From Sepioteuthis lessoniana (lineage: Eukaryota; Mollusca; Cephalopoda; Myopsida; Loliginidae), in the NCBI GenBank assembly GCA_963585895.1, contig OY757913.1, positions 99,470,138 through 99,534,137 of the forward strand: a stretch of DNA of 64,000 nucleotides, written 5' to 3'. The notes below the pieces were generated by a model, which made no database searches, was not told the origin of the DNA, and saw only the letters and a program-made list of their open reading frames with translations. This document shows positions 45,657 to 55,690 of the stretch, piece by piece. A program made the translations under genes and the position numbers. Numbering within the stretch: the stretch's first letter is position 1; every line of letters starts with the position of its first letter.

Positions 45657-45949
45657 CGGAGGTGCCCGTGGTGTAATGGTTATCGTCATAGGAAATGAAC
45701 ACGGCGACACGAGTTCAAATCCTGGACGAGACTGATTGCATTTCATATAGCACTAATACCCTTGGGAAAGGTATGAATCCAATTATTCTCCCTCCAGCTA
45801 TGGGTAAATAGTAGGGCAGACTGGGTTCTTCAGCCTTGGTGAGGCAACTAGTCTAGGAGAAGGAAAACTCTGAATTGAAACCTGTTAAACTCCGCTTAAA
45901 AATTGACCTTGTGTCATATCCTACCCGAGCGGAGGGGTTGGTAAATATG
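45657..45949 (+). mobile_element. tRNA-derived SINE, family A, intact with target-site duplication
   Basis: Full-length with head GGTGCCCGTGGTGTAATGG, box B GAGTTCAAATCC and end 'ggaggggttggtaaatat'. The flanks ATCTCTTTCCACATATT (45639-45655) and ATCTCTTTCCAATATT (45950-45965) match with one base gap. Confidence 0.93.
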
Positions 45950-45969
45950 ATCTCTTTCCAATATTGCTC

Positions 45970-46370
45970 ATTCTTGAAACAATTTGCGAAGAATTCTACG
46001 ATGGTACACATATTCTTTCTTTAAACACTTTTTACGTGTATATAAGAGCTTAAACATTCTTACCGGTGTAATTAAGTTTATTTCAACTTTGCTTTTTTTA
46101 AAAAAATGTTAATAAAATCCCTTGATGAGTGGAGATTCAACTAAATAACTAATGTACCACCAAGCATTACAATAACGGCAAGTCACAACTTACATAGATA
46201 ATCATGGAGCCCCCTATGTTCAAAATGCTCTTGGCCAAGTGCTCATGCATTAAAACGATCTCGTTTACATTAATAAAATTACGTTTTATAGTGATTTAAA
46301 GCTTTTAAATAATCATTTTCTAAAACAGCCGTAATTTCCCCCAGAGAGTACGACGCTGAGAGTTACTGTG
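45970..46370. other. Unassigned sequence
   Basis: No feature supported. Confidence 0.4.
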
Positions 46371-46374
46371 AATA

Positions 46375-46375
<1 letters not shown>

Positions 46376-46453
<78 letters not shown>

Positions 46454-46463
46454 TATATATATA
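46376..46463. repeat. (TA)n microsatellite
   Basis: About 36 TA units with one 'aaatata' interruption. Confidence 0.97.
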
Positions 46464-46716
46464 CCTTCCTGCGTTGTTATGTTACCCCCTACCGCCAACA
46501 ATGGACTCATCATTCTTAGAAAATATTTCCTGTTATTTTTAATCCATCAAATAAACAAACAAACACACATTTTCTGGCTTCACGGAACATTACACGAATT
46601 AATTGACACCTATTTTAAATAATAATAAAGATCTTTTCAACATAAAGTGGAGGAACATTTTTTCAGGAGTAGTTTATACCAATCTCACACCCGAGGTGGG
46701 CATTTACAAAATAAGT

Positions 46717-47098
46717 TTGCCCAGCCGGCTGGGGCTATAGAATACACCGACTGCACCTCTGCAGAGGGGTAAGACACCCCAATGAGTGTCCTGTATATGA
46801 CGCTAAACAATCTGATGGTGAGGCCCCAGTAATGTTGGAGCTTTGGAGAATGGGGCGTACTCCTTTCTTGCCATCGCTACCAGGTCCACTCTGGTCCGGC
46901 GTGGTAGCACCTGATAGGGACCTATCTATGGGTTAAATAGAATTAAAGTGCATACTTATGCAGAACTGAATTACTTCAAATAGAACTGCTTTCCTATTTA
47001 AACTGCGTACTTGAAATAGAACTGATTATTTGTTTTAAAATGTATTTAGCATTAAATAGCCTACAAAGGTTAATATGCCATAAAAACCAACCAACCAA
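46717..47098 (+). mobile_element. Composite element, family E, short inner tract
   Basis: The head starts 'tgcccagccggctggggcta' and has 'cacctctgcagaggggtaag' and 'ctatctatgggttaaatag' (to 46940). Only about two inner units follow. The tail is 'tagcattaaatagcctacaa' then 'aggttaatatgccataaaaa'. It is the shortest complete copy. Confidence 0.88.
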
Positions 47099-47099
47099 A

Positions 47100-47880
47100 T
47101 AAGGGGACTGTTTTTGGAAAGGAAGCGAAGGTTATCTTAATTTGTAAACATAAACTCAACACTGTTTTGAATTGGTTTACAGCAAAAATTATTTGTGACC
47201 TTTCAAAATCGTGGCAAATCAGACAGTGCTCCAGACTTGAACAAAAGGGTTTTTCTTTCCATTCTCCAATTTTTTTATCATCTCTGTATATATATATATA
47301 TATATATATATCACTTCATTCGGATTTTAAGTAGACTTCACCGAGAGACTGCAGTATTATGGTGAAACTGGTGTGGAAAGCTATGAATGGTCGAAATATT
47401 ATGAGTGAACGGGTCAGAGAATGCGTCTCGCTAGGGCCTCAAGTTACCGATGACCACTTCTTTTCCCCTCCCCCCTTTTAAACTTAGGGACATCGTGTCC
47501 CACAGAAATGTATTGATTTCTGTACCCCTCAGTAAATAAAGTTCCAGACTTGAACAAAGATCTGTCATTAAATTTTTGGTGGCCGAAAAGCGCAAATCTT
47601 GTCAAATTTAATGAAGAATCTGTCTCATAAAAAAACATGTTTTAATTGTATACATTCTTTTTACAAAAGAGCTAAATATGGGTTTGCCACAACGAACTTT
47701 AGTCGAAATAACAGTCTGTGGAGTGGAAATACTAACTCTCCGGTAAAAAAAGTTTTGGGCACAGCAGTTACTAAAGAAGGTGACGCTGACCGTCTTCTGA
47801 GACAGAAAAGGACCAATCACAATTGATTTCCTTGAAAAAGGTGTAACTATAAACGGTGCTTCTTAAGCAATAATTCCCTC
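47100..47880. other. Unassigned sequence
   Basis: (TA)n at 47287-47311. Overlapping open frames on both strands near 47600-47826 have no domain. Confidence 0.4.
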
Positions 47881-48460
47881 TATTTATAGAATGACATGGG
47901 CATCTTTGGTGGTGTAACGGTTAGCAAGCTTGACTAGCAAACCTACTCGAGTGAGTTCGAGTCTCATTGGGTGCTCCATTCATTCGGCCTTGTGCTACAT
48001 CGAAGCAAAGAGCTTCGTAAATTACTATTTATAGAATGACATGGGCATCTTTGGTGGTGTAACGGTTAGCAAGCTTGACTAGCAAACCTACACGAGTGAG
48101 TTCGAGTCTCATTGGGTGCCCCATTCATTCGGCCTTGTGCTACATCGAAGCAAAGAGCTTCGTAAATTACTATTTATAGAATGACATGGGCATCTTTGGT
48201 GGTGTAACGGTTAGCAAGCTTGACTAGCAAACCTACACGAGTGAGTTCGAGTCTCATTGGGTGCCCCATTCATTCGGCCTTGTGCTACATCGAAGCAAAG
48301 AGCTTCGTAAATTACTATTTATAGAATGACATGGGCATCTTTGGTGGTGTAACGGTTAGCAAGCTTGACTAGCAAACCTACACGAGTGAGTTCGAGTCTC
48401 ATTGGGTGCCCCATTCATTCGGCCTTGTGCTACATCGAAGCAAAGAGCTTCGTAAATTAC
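47881..48460 (+). repeat. Four 145-bp tandem units of a tRNA-like SINE (family D)
   Basis: 'tatttatagaatgacatggg' starts units at 47881, 48026, 48171 and 48316, and a fifth start at 48461 is cut short. The spacing is exactly 145. Units differ at only a few positions ('tactcgag' in the first against 'tacacgag'). Each holds a tRNA-like domain with pairing ends GGGCATC and GGTGCCC, box A 'tggtgtaacggttagc' and box B 'gagttcgagtctc', then a tail with a GAAGC...GCTTC hairpin. The anticodon arm is poor, so it is a SINE or tRNA-like transcript unit, not a confident tRNA gene. Confidence 0.93.
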
Positions 48461-48477
48461 TATTAATAGAATGACCC

Positions 48478-48900
48478 TCAATTTTGTCAATGCTTAGTTT
48501 TTCTGCTGGTATACAACCCCCCTCTCTTTTACTTAGCCGCAATCTTTCTTTGTTGTATTTAGTTCTTACAGCTGGTTTGCGTATGGCCTTTCTGTATTTA
48601 AACTCCGTTTCATTAAGTCTGTTTCTAACAGTTGTGTTATAGAAATTATCTCTTATTTTTGCCTACATTTTTTTTCATTTGCTTGGTTGTCCATTTTCTA
48701 TTTACAAAGCATGTTGCTTTAACGGTTTTTTCGCCGAGGTTTTAATATATTCCGTGGTCAACCAGTATACCCTCCCTTCATAATCTTTATTCCTGTTCAA
48801 GTAGCACCAAGTTTTTCATACAGCTGACTGGGAACAACCCCTTGCCTTGCCTACCTCCCGTGTTGCCTTTTTTTTTTTTTCTTTGAGGGGTTGAATAATT
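48478..48900 (-). other. Minus-strand open segment, possible coding remnant
   Basis: On the minus strand about 48690-48478 reads AKIRDNFYNTTVRNRLNETE, FKYRKAIRKPAVRTKYNKER and LRLSKREGGCIPAEKLSIDK without a stop, basic and protein-like. An earlier part with stops (TTEYIKTSAKKPLKQHAL) may belong to it. It could be an old transposon protein. I recognise no domain. Confidence 0.25.
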
Positions 48901-49465
48901 TTCCCCCATTATTTCAATTGAAATTTCTTAGGTTGGAGCAATCTCGTAATAAGTAGGAAACCAAACTTCTTTTTCTGACTAAAGGTATACCAGACACATC
49001 TAAGTCAACTACTTGAAAGAAATCTTTTATTATTATTGCGCTCAGCAGGAAAATACAACTCTAAATAACATGTAATAGTAGTAGTAATTTACTAAGCTTT
49101 TGCTTAGATGTGGCACAAAGCCGTATGAATGGGACACCCAGTGAGGCGTGAACTCACTCGTGTGGGTTTGCTTGCTTGCTAACCAGAGGCATCAAGCTAA
49201 ATAACAGGTATGACAAATAGATTACCTTGATTGGTCATTCTTGTGAGATAATCCATAATTCGTTACCCTACCTCATGTCGAAAATTAAAATAAGCCATTT
49301 TAATTAAATTGAAGTATGCTTCCTGAAGCTAGAAATACCGGCTATTAAATGAAAGTTTTTTTTTTTTTCAGATTTGGAGTTAATTTATTTTATGTTGATT
49401 AAAAATAACTAAAGAAACGTTTTCTTAGAGTCGAAAGTCGACATTTTATTTATTTATTTTTGCCA
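48901..49465 (-). other. Unassigned sequence with one family D SINE copy
   Basis: A reversed D copy lies at 49081-49196 ('gtaatttactaagcttttgc', 'gatgtggcacaaagccgtat', 'gcgtgaactcactcgtgtgg'). The rest is unassigned sequence upstream of the NWD-like exon. Confidence 0.6.
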
Positions 49466-49516
49466 GGGGTTGTATTTTGTTTGCATTGTGCCAAATGCTA
49501 TCTTTTTATTGCACAG

Positions 49517-50130
49517 AAAACAGTCAGTCCAATCCGTGGTTCCATTCAAGTCAAACACGTATCACCGATTTATTGACCACAATGAAATTGGGGAACAGAT
49601 AGACAAGATCGCAAGTAAGGCAAACGAGAATCTACCTGAACGCAAAAGTGATGGCCAAGAAGACTATAGCCCCGAGAAAAGTCTCACTAATTCTATACAA
49701 CCTCTCGCTTCACGACCAGATACTAAGAAAACGATAACTGAAAATCTAGACTCTAAAGAAGGTAGGAAAACTAACCGGTTAGATGGACACGAAAAGATTT
49801 ATTCAGAAGATCCCGTTCTTAATAAATTACTAGGAGAATTACATTTATATCAGGCACGTTCGATTACGTGTCAGAATATGAACAGGATGAAGAAGCTGGA
49901 GTCTAAAATCAAACGGTACCAGGTGAACGAACCAGCTCGAAGTATCTCAAATGGTATGAAGAAAAAAATTCCTGGCAAGATGGCGCCGTTAAGTTTCTCG
50001 TCGAAGGAAAATATTTCAAGCTGTTATGATTTGGATGTTTTGGTCAATGAAATTCTTTCTGGAAAGATGTCATCAGTTTGTCCTAGTAACGCCAAGATTG
50101 TGCGAATTTTTACAAGCAGTACCTTTACAG
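49517..50130 (+). CDS. NWD1/NWD2-like protein, upstream coding exon
   Basis: An internal coding exon of an NWD-type STAND protein (cytosolic NACHT plus WD repeats). The frame stays open for about 200 codons. Lys/Ser/Glu-rich, probably disordered sequence (IGEQIDKIASKANENLPERK, KSLTNSIQPLASRPDTKKTI) leads to a helical patch (DPVLNKLLGELHLYQARS) and to SNAKIVRIFTSSTFT. The last is the first strand and FxSSTF signature of DUF4062-type domains. It ends at 50130 before the donor gtaaga in phase 1. The 5' border is uncertain: 'tatctttttattgcacag' (to 49516) is the better acceptor, 'tttttgccag' (to 49466) the alternative. There is no convincing start ATG in the exon, so earlier exons are expected. 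Confidence 0.75.
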
Positions 50131-50333
50131 GTAAGAAAACCTTTTTTTTTTTTTTTTTTTTAATTCTCAGTTTTATTCCGACGTTTTTCTTGTAAATAAG
50201 AACAAAAAGGATTTTACGTTTGTAGACGGTGACACATGCTTCGCAGGTAATTACAAAAAGTGTATTTATTTAGCTCTCCACAAAGTAAATGTGACTCAAA
50301 GCTGGTTTAATGTGGGGAATACTCCGCAGAAGT

Positions 50334-50528
50334 AATTTACGAAGCTCTTTTTTCTTCGATGTAGCAAAGGCCAAATGAATGGGGCACCCAATAAGACTGT
50401 AGTAATTTACGAAGGTCTTTACTTCGATTTAGCACAAGGCCAAATGAATGGGGCACCCAATGAGACTCGAACTCACTCGTGTAGGTTTGCTAGTCTAGCT
50501 TGCAAACCATTACGCCACCAGAAGTGCC
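50334..50528 (-). mobile_element. SINE family D, one full and one partial copy in tandem
   Basis: 'gtaatttacgaagctctttt' to 'ggggcacccaataagac' (partial) abuts 'gtaatttacgaaggtcttta' to 'taggtttgctagtctagctt' and 'gccacc' (full). Read on the minus strand it has the same order as the 47.9 kb units. Confidence 0.85.
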
Positions 50529-50549
50529 CTCGAGATACTCCACAGATGT

Positions 50550-50735
50550 ATTTGTCATCCGGCCAACCAACCGGAGGAGTGTGGCACAAGGCCTTTTTAA
50601 GGTGGGTCAGGGCGCAGGGCCGGAGCCCACACGCGTCAGGCATTTTCAAAAATACATCGGTCCTGTCGGCATTCCCCTAAAGAGGAGTGCCTCAGGTGCC
50701 GGGCAATGAACCTAACCTAGAGATACTCCACAGAA
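50550..50735. repeat. GC-rich unclassified repeat
   Basis: 'ccggccaaccaaccggagga', 'gggcgcagggccggagccca' and 'gcctcaggtgccgggcaatg' form a GC-rich block. It is distantly like 44.58-44.65 kb. No coding is supported. Confidence 0.45.
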
Positions 50736-50987
50736 AGCAAGTATTTTGGGATTGGTGCCAAAAATAGCTTATTCGTAGGGCACTTACCACTTTTGTACGA
50801 TGTAGGATGAATGTAGATGGACTGTATATTTTTCTTGATTCCTTCTTTTGGCCGCTGTGTATTTACGAGGTAATAAGGCTATAAAAACACAGTTTTACGT
50901 CGATTAGCATAGATAAAACTCTATAACAATCGTTCAGTATTCGTGCAGGGCTAGTGTGTAAATTATCAGCTTAGTTCCAAGGAAAGG

Positions 50988-51595
50988 TTGCCCAGTCGGC
51001 TGGGGCTGTAGAATATACCGACTGCTTCTCTGCAGAGGGGTAAGACCCCCCACCGCAACGAGTGTCCTGGGTATAACACTAAACAATCTGATGGTGCTTG
51101 GTTTGGTTTCTTTGTTTAATGGCATATCAACCTTTGTAGGTTATTTAATGCCAAAGCTATTTTCCTAGAAGAACAGTAATGGTACTATTTAACCCATAGC
51201 TAGGAAGATAAGGGGGTTCATACATTTAACCATTACACCACGATTACACCACGAGGACACCCCACAATCTGATGGTGAGGTTCCAGCAATGTTGGAGCTC
51301 TGGGGAATGCGGAGTACCCCTTCATTGCCATTGCTCCCATGTCCACTCTGGCCCGGAGTGGTAGCACCTGATAAGGGTCCTATCTATAGATTAAATAGAA
51401 CTAAACCGTGCTTCTTTTACTATACTGATTTTTTGCAATTAAACTGCGTATTTATTCTAAACTGAATTGTTCAAAATAGAACTGTTTTAACATTTAAACT
51501 GCATATTAATGCTAAACTGAATTGCTCGAAATAGAACTGTTTTTAATTTTAAACTGTGTATTTATGCTGAACTGGATTATCTGAAATAAAACTGT
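50988..51595 (+). mobile_element. Composite element, family E, interrupted by SINE B
   Basis: The head starts 'ttgcccagtcggctggggct' and reaches 'aatctgatggtg' (51096). It resumes after the SINE at 51264 through 'ctatctatagattaaatag' into inner repeats to about 51595, where a second E element begins. Confidence 0.88.
51097..51263 (-). mobile_element. tRNA-derived SINE, family B, internally deleted, 14-bp target-site duplication
   Basis: Reversed tail 'ttggtttggtttctttgttt' and hairpin 'aacctttgtaggtt' are followed by part of the central region and the head 'cattacaccacg'. The box B part is deleted and 'attacaccacga' is doubled. The perfect duplication ACAATCTGATGGTG lies at 51083-51096 and 51264-51277. 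Confidence 0.92.
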
Positions 51596-51599
51596 TTGA

Positions 51600-52195
51600 C
51601 ATTCAACTCTGTGTATTGTCCATTCAGCTCTGTGTATTGCTGTAGAATACACTGACTGTACCTCTGTAGAGGGGTAAGACCCCCCCCAATGAGTGTCCTG
51701 CATATGAAACTAAACAGTCTGATGCTGAGGTCCCAGTAATGCTGGGGCCTTGGGGAATACGGAGTACCCCTTCATTGCCATTGCTCCCAGGTCCACTCTG
51801 GCCCGGCGTGGTAGCACCTGATAGGGCCCTATCTATGGATTAAATAGAACTAACGGCATAATTATGGTAAACTAAATTATTTGATTAAACTAAATAGCTT
51901 AAAATAGAATCGTTTTTGACAATTAAACCGTACCTACATTTAAACTGTGTGCTTATGCTAAACTGAATTATTTAAAATTGAATTGTTTTTGACATTGAAA
52001 CTGTACTTACACTAAACTGAATTGTTATATATAACTGCTTGAATAAACTGAATAGTTTGAAATAGAAATGTTTTTGACAAAGTGTGTACTCATGCTAAAC
52101 AGAATTGTTTGAAATAGAACTGATTTATATAAAAATGGATTTGGCGTTAAATAACCTACAAAGGTTGATATGTCATGAAAGCAAAGCAAACCACA
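51600..52195 (+). mobile_element. Composite element, family E, complete, adjacent copy
   Basis: The head ('tgctgtagaatacactgac', 'tctgtagaggggtaagac', 'gatgctgaggtcccagtaat') lacks only its very start. Inner repeats run to about 52125. The tail is 'ttggcgttaaataacctaca' then 'aaggttgatatgtcatgaaa'. Confidence 0.86.
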
Positions 52196-52214
52196 CCAAA
52201 CCAAGGAAAGGGCT

Positions 52215-52460
52215 TCCACTCCCCCCTACAAAGGTTGATATGCCATTAAACAAAGAATACATACAAAGAATACATACATACAGAGTAAAAGTTTGATACC
52301 TACATAACGGTTCCCTAAAGTTATACAACGAATATTAGCAGTTTGTTTCTGTTTTAAAAGTTTTGTTATTATTTCTCTGGTAATTTTATCGACTGATATT
52401 GATGATTTTTTTTCTTTTAATGAACGCTGCAAAATCACATTTTTTCTACCCATGGTGAAG
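52215..52460. other. Unassigned intron sequence with a tail fragment
   Basis: A second copy of 'ctacaaaggttgatatgcca' (52225) and 'acataca' repeats. Nothing else is supported. Confidence 0.4.
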
Positions 52461-52640
52461 CTCCAGTTGTTGAACTTTTGGGAAGTGTAAAGTAATCTAT
52501 CCGGTGCTATTAGCCCTCTCTCTTCCTGAGTTTACTCTTATCTAGAGTCGAGGTATCTGTCCATCGATGGGTCCGGTAGATCTGTTTGAAAATTATTTCT
52601 ACTAGATAGGAACATTTGATGTCGTATAACTATGTGAAAA
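52455..52640 (+). mobile_element. Family E head, diverged
   Basis: 'catggtgaagctccagttgt', 'gggtccggtagatctgttt' and 'attatttctactagatagg' match the sequence around 38.5 kb, the E variant with a different inner part. Confidence 0.5.
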
Positions 52641-52679
52641 ATATATTATTTTCACTTCATGCGAATTTATCACGCCAGT

Positions 52680-52910
52680 TTTAAATGGTGCTTTTTTTAT
52701 TGAGGTCTAAATGAAAGCGGTTCTTCAGCATTCTTCTGGTTATCGAAGCTGCTCTGAATGAAAGCGGGTCTTCAGCATTCTTCTGGGTATCGAAGCTGCC
52801 CTTAATGATATGGATTATTCTTCTGATCTTCAGTTCCTCTAGTTTCTTTTCCTGGCTTTTGGGGACATTTCCAAGGACTAGTATCACTGTCACTTTCATG
52901 TTCCCCAGGT
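52680..52910 (-). pseudogene. Possible retrotransposon C-terminal fragment with 46-bp duplication
   Basis: The minus frame reads LGNVPKSQEKKLEELKIRRI then IHIIKGSFDTQKNAEDPLSF. Charged EKKLEELKIR-type ends are common at the C-terminus of retroelement polyproteins. The identification is weak. 'aatgaaagcggttcttcagc' is tandemly duplicated with offset 46 (52712 and 52758). Confidence 0.3.
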
Positions 52911-53214
52911 TTTTCAGCTAACAAGATTTATTCTTTCGCTTTCTTGTCTTTTTTTTCTGGGGTCAAAAACAGCAAAATCTAAATTATTTTTTTTCTTATA
53001 AATTAGTACCTGATCTGATCTTTTTAACGTTTTTTATATGCTTTTCTTTGTCACGTGTTTTTTTTTTATTTTTACCCATTTTTTGGTCTATAATAATAGT
53101 TTGTTCGAACTCGGTTACATTTTGTCAATTGTTTAATACTCACAATGTGTCCATTGGAATACTTGATATCATATTACTACCTCATACTGATATTTTAAAA
53201 CACCCCTGACTCAT

Positions 53215-53410
53215 AGATAGGACCCTAACAGGTACTTCCACTCTGGGTCAGAGTCGACCTGTAAATGAAGAACTAATTCATACTGCTCACAGTGCCAGAA
53301 CTGGAGACTCAACACAGAATGTAGTTTAAATTCATATTCCAGCCAACCTTAGCTTTGTGAGCGGGGCGGGGGCCTTACCTCTTTGCCAAAGATACAATCA
53401 ACGTATTCTA
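53215..53410 (-). mobile_element. Family E head, reversed and diverged
   Basis: 'gacccta(a)caggtacttcc', 'ctctgggtcagagtcgacct', 'ggccttacctctttgccaa' and 'acgtattctaagcaac' keep head order. Confidence 0.6.
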
Positions 53411-53424
53411 AGCAACAGTGTAGT

Positions 53425-53642
53425 TTGATTGAGGTTCTTTATCTAATGGCATATCAACTTTTGTGGATTATTTGATGCCAAAGCCATCCTTGTAGAAAAA
53501 TAGTGATACTATTTAACCCATATCAAAGGGATAAGTCGTTTCCATATATTTCCCAAAGGTATTAGTCCGAAAGTGAACGTAATAGTGTGATTAGAGTTCG
53601 ATCTCACCGTCCAGCACTTAAGACATTGCGCCACGGGGACTC
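53425..53642 (-). mobile_element. SINE family B
   Basis: Reversed tail 'tttgattgaggttctttatc' and hairpin 'aacttttgtggatt', then 'aatagtgatactatttaacc' and central block, and the head 'acattgcgccacggggac'. Box B is partly deleted. Confidence 0.8.
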
Positions 53643-53644
53643 TG

Positions 53645-54490
53645 TTCTCCTTGCAACAGCCACCCTGTTGGCTGGGGCTGTAGAATACGCCGATTATGTT
53701 TCTACAGAGCAGTAAGACGTCCCCTTCCAGCAAGTGTCCTGGATATGACACTAAACTACATCTCAAGGTCAGGCTCTAGTCCTGGAGGTCTAGAGAATGT
53801 GGAGTAGAATTTCATTGCCATTACTCCCAGGTCCATTCTTTATTATTAACTGTTAGGGTCCCATCTATAGTTCAAATAGAATTTTTTACCGATTTAAGTG
53901 TGTTCAAACAAATGATTAATAGCAAAGTTGGCGACCGTTGCGGAGGGTGACCCGAAAGCTCACCTTTCAATGGCTACTACACCAAGGTGTAGGGGTGGGT
54001 GCTACTCTTTTCCCTGGATTGCTCTACTATTCTTGATTCATTCCTTATAATGCTGAGTGTTAAGCAAAGAGGCATCAAGTACCATTTTTTTGAGTCTTTG
54101 GTATGACTCGACCTAGGATTGAACCCCGGCCTCCCGGGCCTTTGGTGAACACTCTAAGCATAGGCCAAAGGATAATTATTTGTGTTAGAGAGCAATTCTT
54201 GGAACAGTGTGAAAATGAATGAATAATGTTAAATAGCATTATTAGTGTTAAATAGGAATACTGCAAACCATTTATCAATGCGCAAAAATAATTATTATAT
54301 CTGGTAGCAATACTCGAAACAACTTCACTGTGTAGAAACTGAGCTTTGGATTTAAAAAATGTTACCTACAAACTGTTTACAAATCTCTCTCTCTCTCTCT
54401 CTCTCACACATATATAATATTGTGTGTGTATAAATAGGATATGGCATTAAATAATCTATATGGGTTGATATGCCATAAAATCCAACCCAC
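53645..54490 (+). mobile_element. Composite element, family E, split by SINE C
   Basis: The head is at 53660-53880 ('ttggctggggctgtagaata', 'gcaagtgtcctggatatgac'). Inner repeats lie to either side of the C SINE. The tail is at 54438-54488, 'atggcattaaataatctata' then 'tgggttgatatgccataaaa'. Confidence 0.82.
53924..54172 (-). mobile_element. SINE family C
   Basis: Reversed: 'agcaaagttggcgaccgttg', 'ggctactacaccaaggtgt', box B 'aggattgaaccccggcc', 'tttggtgaacactctaagc'. Confidence 0.87.
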
Positions 54491-54586
54491 CACCTTGTAA
54501 CAGGGCGTTATATACTGTAAAAACAAAGTAAGCCTTTTACTAGATTTAGTCATACGTATTTAAGTAACATCGTTTCTTTTCTCTAG

Positions 54587-54789
54587 ATACGGAACACGAA
54601 CGAAACTACTTAATGGAAAAGGTGTACCCTAAACTGAAAGTGTTTTGTCAGCAAAAAGGATACCAATTTCAGATTGTTGACATGCGATGGGGCATACGAG
54701 ACGAAGCTACAAATGATCACATGACCACAGACTTGTGCCTCAAAGAGTTAGAACTTTGTCAAAAACTTTCCACGGGTCCGAATTTCGTG
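54587..54789 (+). CDS. NWD1/NWD2-like protein, DUF4062 exon
   Basis: This exon continues the domain begun at 50.1 kb: DTEHERNYLMEKVYPKLKVF, CQQKGYQFQIVDMRWGIRDE, ATNDHMTTDLCLKELELCQK, LSTGPNFV. VDMRWG(I/V)RDEATNDH and the LCLKELE(L)CQKLSTGPNFV block are highly characteristic of the N-terminal domain of animal NWD1/NWD2 NACHT-WD proteins. Borders: acceptor 'cgtttcttttctctag' (54586) and donor gtaagt (54790), giving a phase-1 start and phase-0 end, 203 bases. No stop or frameshift is seen. The following exons (NACHT, WD repeats) were not found in the remaining 9 kb. Confidence 0.9.
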
Positions 54790-54807
54790 GTAAGTATTAC
54801 GCGAAAT

Positions 54808-54985
54808 CTTTCTTCATATTTTTGTTCAGTGGCATATAAAAACTTCATGGGTCATTTGACGTCAAAGCCATCCTTGTAGAACAGCTGCGATATTTTTAAC
54901 CCATAGCTGGAGGGGGGATTAGAAAGATTTCGAAATCGCTTACTTCGAGGCGGCAGTCCAGCACTTTAAACATCATCTAAGTGAT
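54808..54985 (-). mobile_element. SINE family B, partial
   Basis: 'ttgttcagtggcatataaaa', 'cttcatgggtcatttgacg' and 'aacagctgcgatatttttaa' are a reversed, diverged tail and central part. The copy begins about 20 bases after the exon donor site. Confidence 0.65.
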
Positions 54986-55044
54986 ATATATATATATATA
55001 TACCTAATTCTTCTGCTACGTGCAAAAAGTGAAACGCGGTTAAT

Positions 55045-55165
55045 GTTTGAGCGCGGGTTATATTCTCCAAGACAGGTGGCCATACCAAGGCTAAAGAACC
55101 CAGTGTGCCCAACTATTTGCCCATACTTAAGAGAACATGTAAATTCATGGCAAGAGCATTAATAG
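55045..55165 (-). mobile_element. Diverged family A-like SINE fragment
   Basis: 'ttatattctccaagacaggt', 'ggccataccaaggctaaaga' and 'acccagtgtgcccaactatt' keep family A order. Confidence 0.45.
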
Positions 55166-55408
55166 GAAATACATTTATGTGTTTGTTTGTGTGTGTGTAA
55201 AAGAGCGGGAGACCTTTTCGTAGGATCCGCAGCCATCTAACTCATTCTTGCCCTGATAAATACCAAGATTTTCATGAATGACCTATCTTGGAGCAAGACA
55301 CTGATAAAAACTGGGAGGGATGGACCTTTTAGCTTTCGTTAAAGCATCCGCCAGGGAGGATGATACTCTGATGTAAAACCTGGAGATTCAATAACATCCA
55401 ATGTTGAG

Positions 55409-55690
55409 GTGTTTTTTTTTTCTTTTTGGACACATGTTGTTGAAGTAAATGCTTTTGATTCAGACACAGATATTCCTCGCTGTCATAAATTATATCATGC
55501 GATGGCCGTTCTCGAATTCGAGGTGGCGATCATCATAAGTGTATATGACAGTGACCCAGCAAAAATGGCAAGTGATAACGAGAATTCTATTAGAGCAATA
55601 CACTTAAAATGGTCTCAGAGTATATATTCTGTCATTAAGTCGACTAGAAATAAATTTGATATTACCGTAGTATGCTATCTACGACATTGC
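55409..55690 (+). other. Unrecognised open frame before the minisatellite
   Basis: A frame of about 90 codons reads EVNAFDSDTDIPRCHKLYHA, MAVLEFEVAIIISVYDSDPA, KMASDNENSIRAIHLKWSQS and IYSVIKSTRNKFDI, then runs into the repeat array. The composition is protein-like, but I recognise no family. It does not look like the next DUF4062/NACHT segment of an NWD protein. It could be a cassette of another gene or a transposon remnant. Confidence 0.3.

Larger units (their letters stand above)
50131..54586 (+). other. Intron of the NWD-like gene, rich in repeats
   Basis: GT donor at 50131 (gtaagaaaacc, then a poly-T run) and AG acceptor at 54585-54586 after 'cgtttcttttctctag'. Joining gives codon GAT (Asp) and restores the frame FTSSTFT-DTEHERNYL. 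The intron carries family D, B, C and E elements and a LINE-like fragment. Confidence 0.8.

Noticed and set aside
47881..48460. Four tRNA genes
   Set aside because: The acceptor and T arms pair, but the anticodon arm is poor and each unit carries a SINE-like tail with dispersed copies elsewhere. I call it a SINE array.
49470..49516. Translation start of the NWD-like protein at 49470
   Set aside because: The codon there is TTG, not a normal animal start, and splice acceptors lie just before and after. The segment is better explained as intron end or exon interior.
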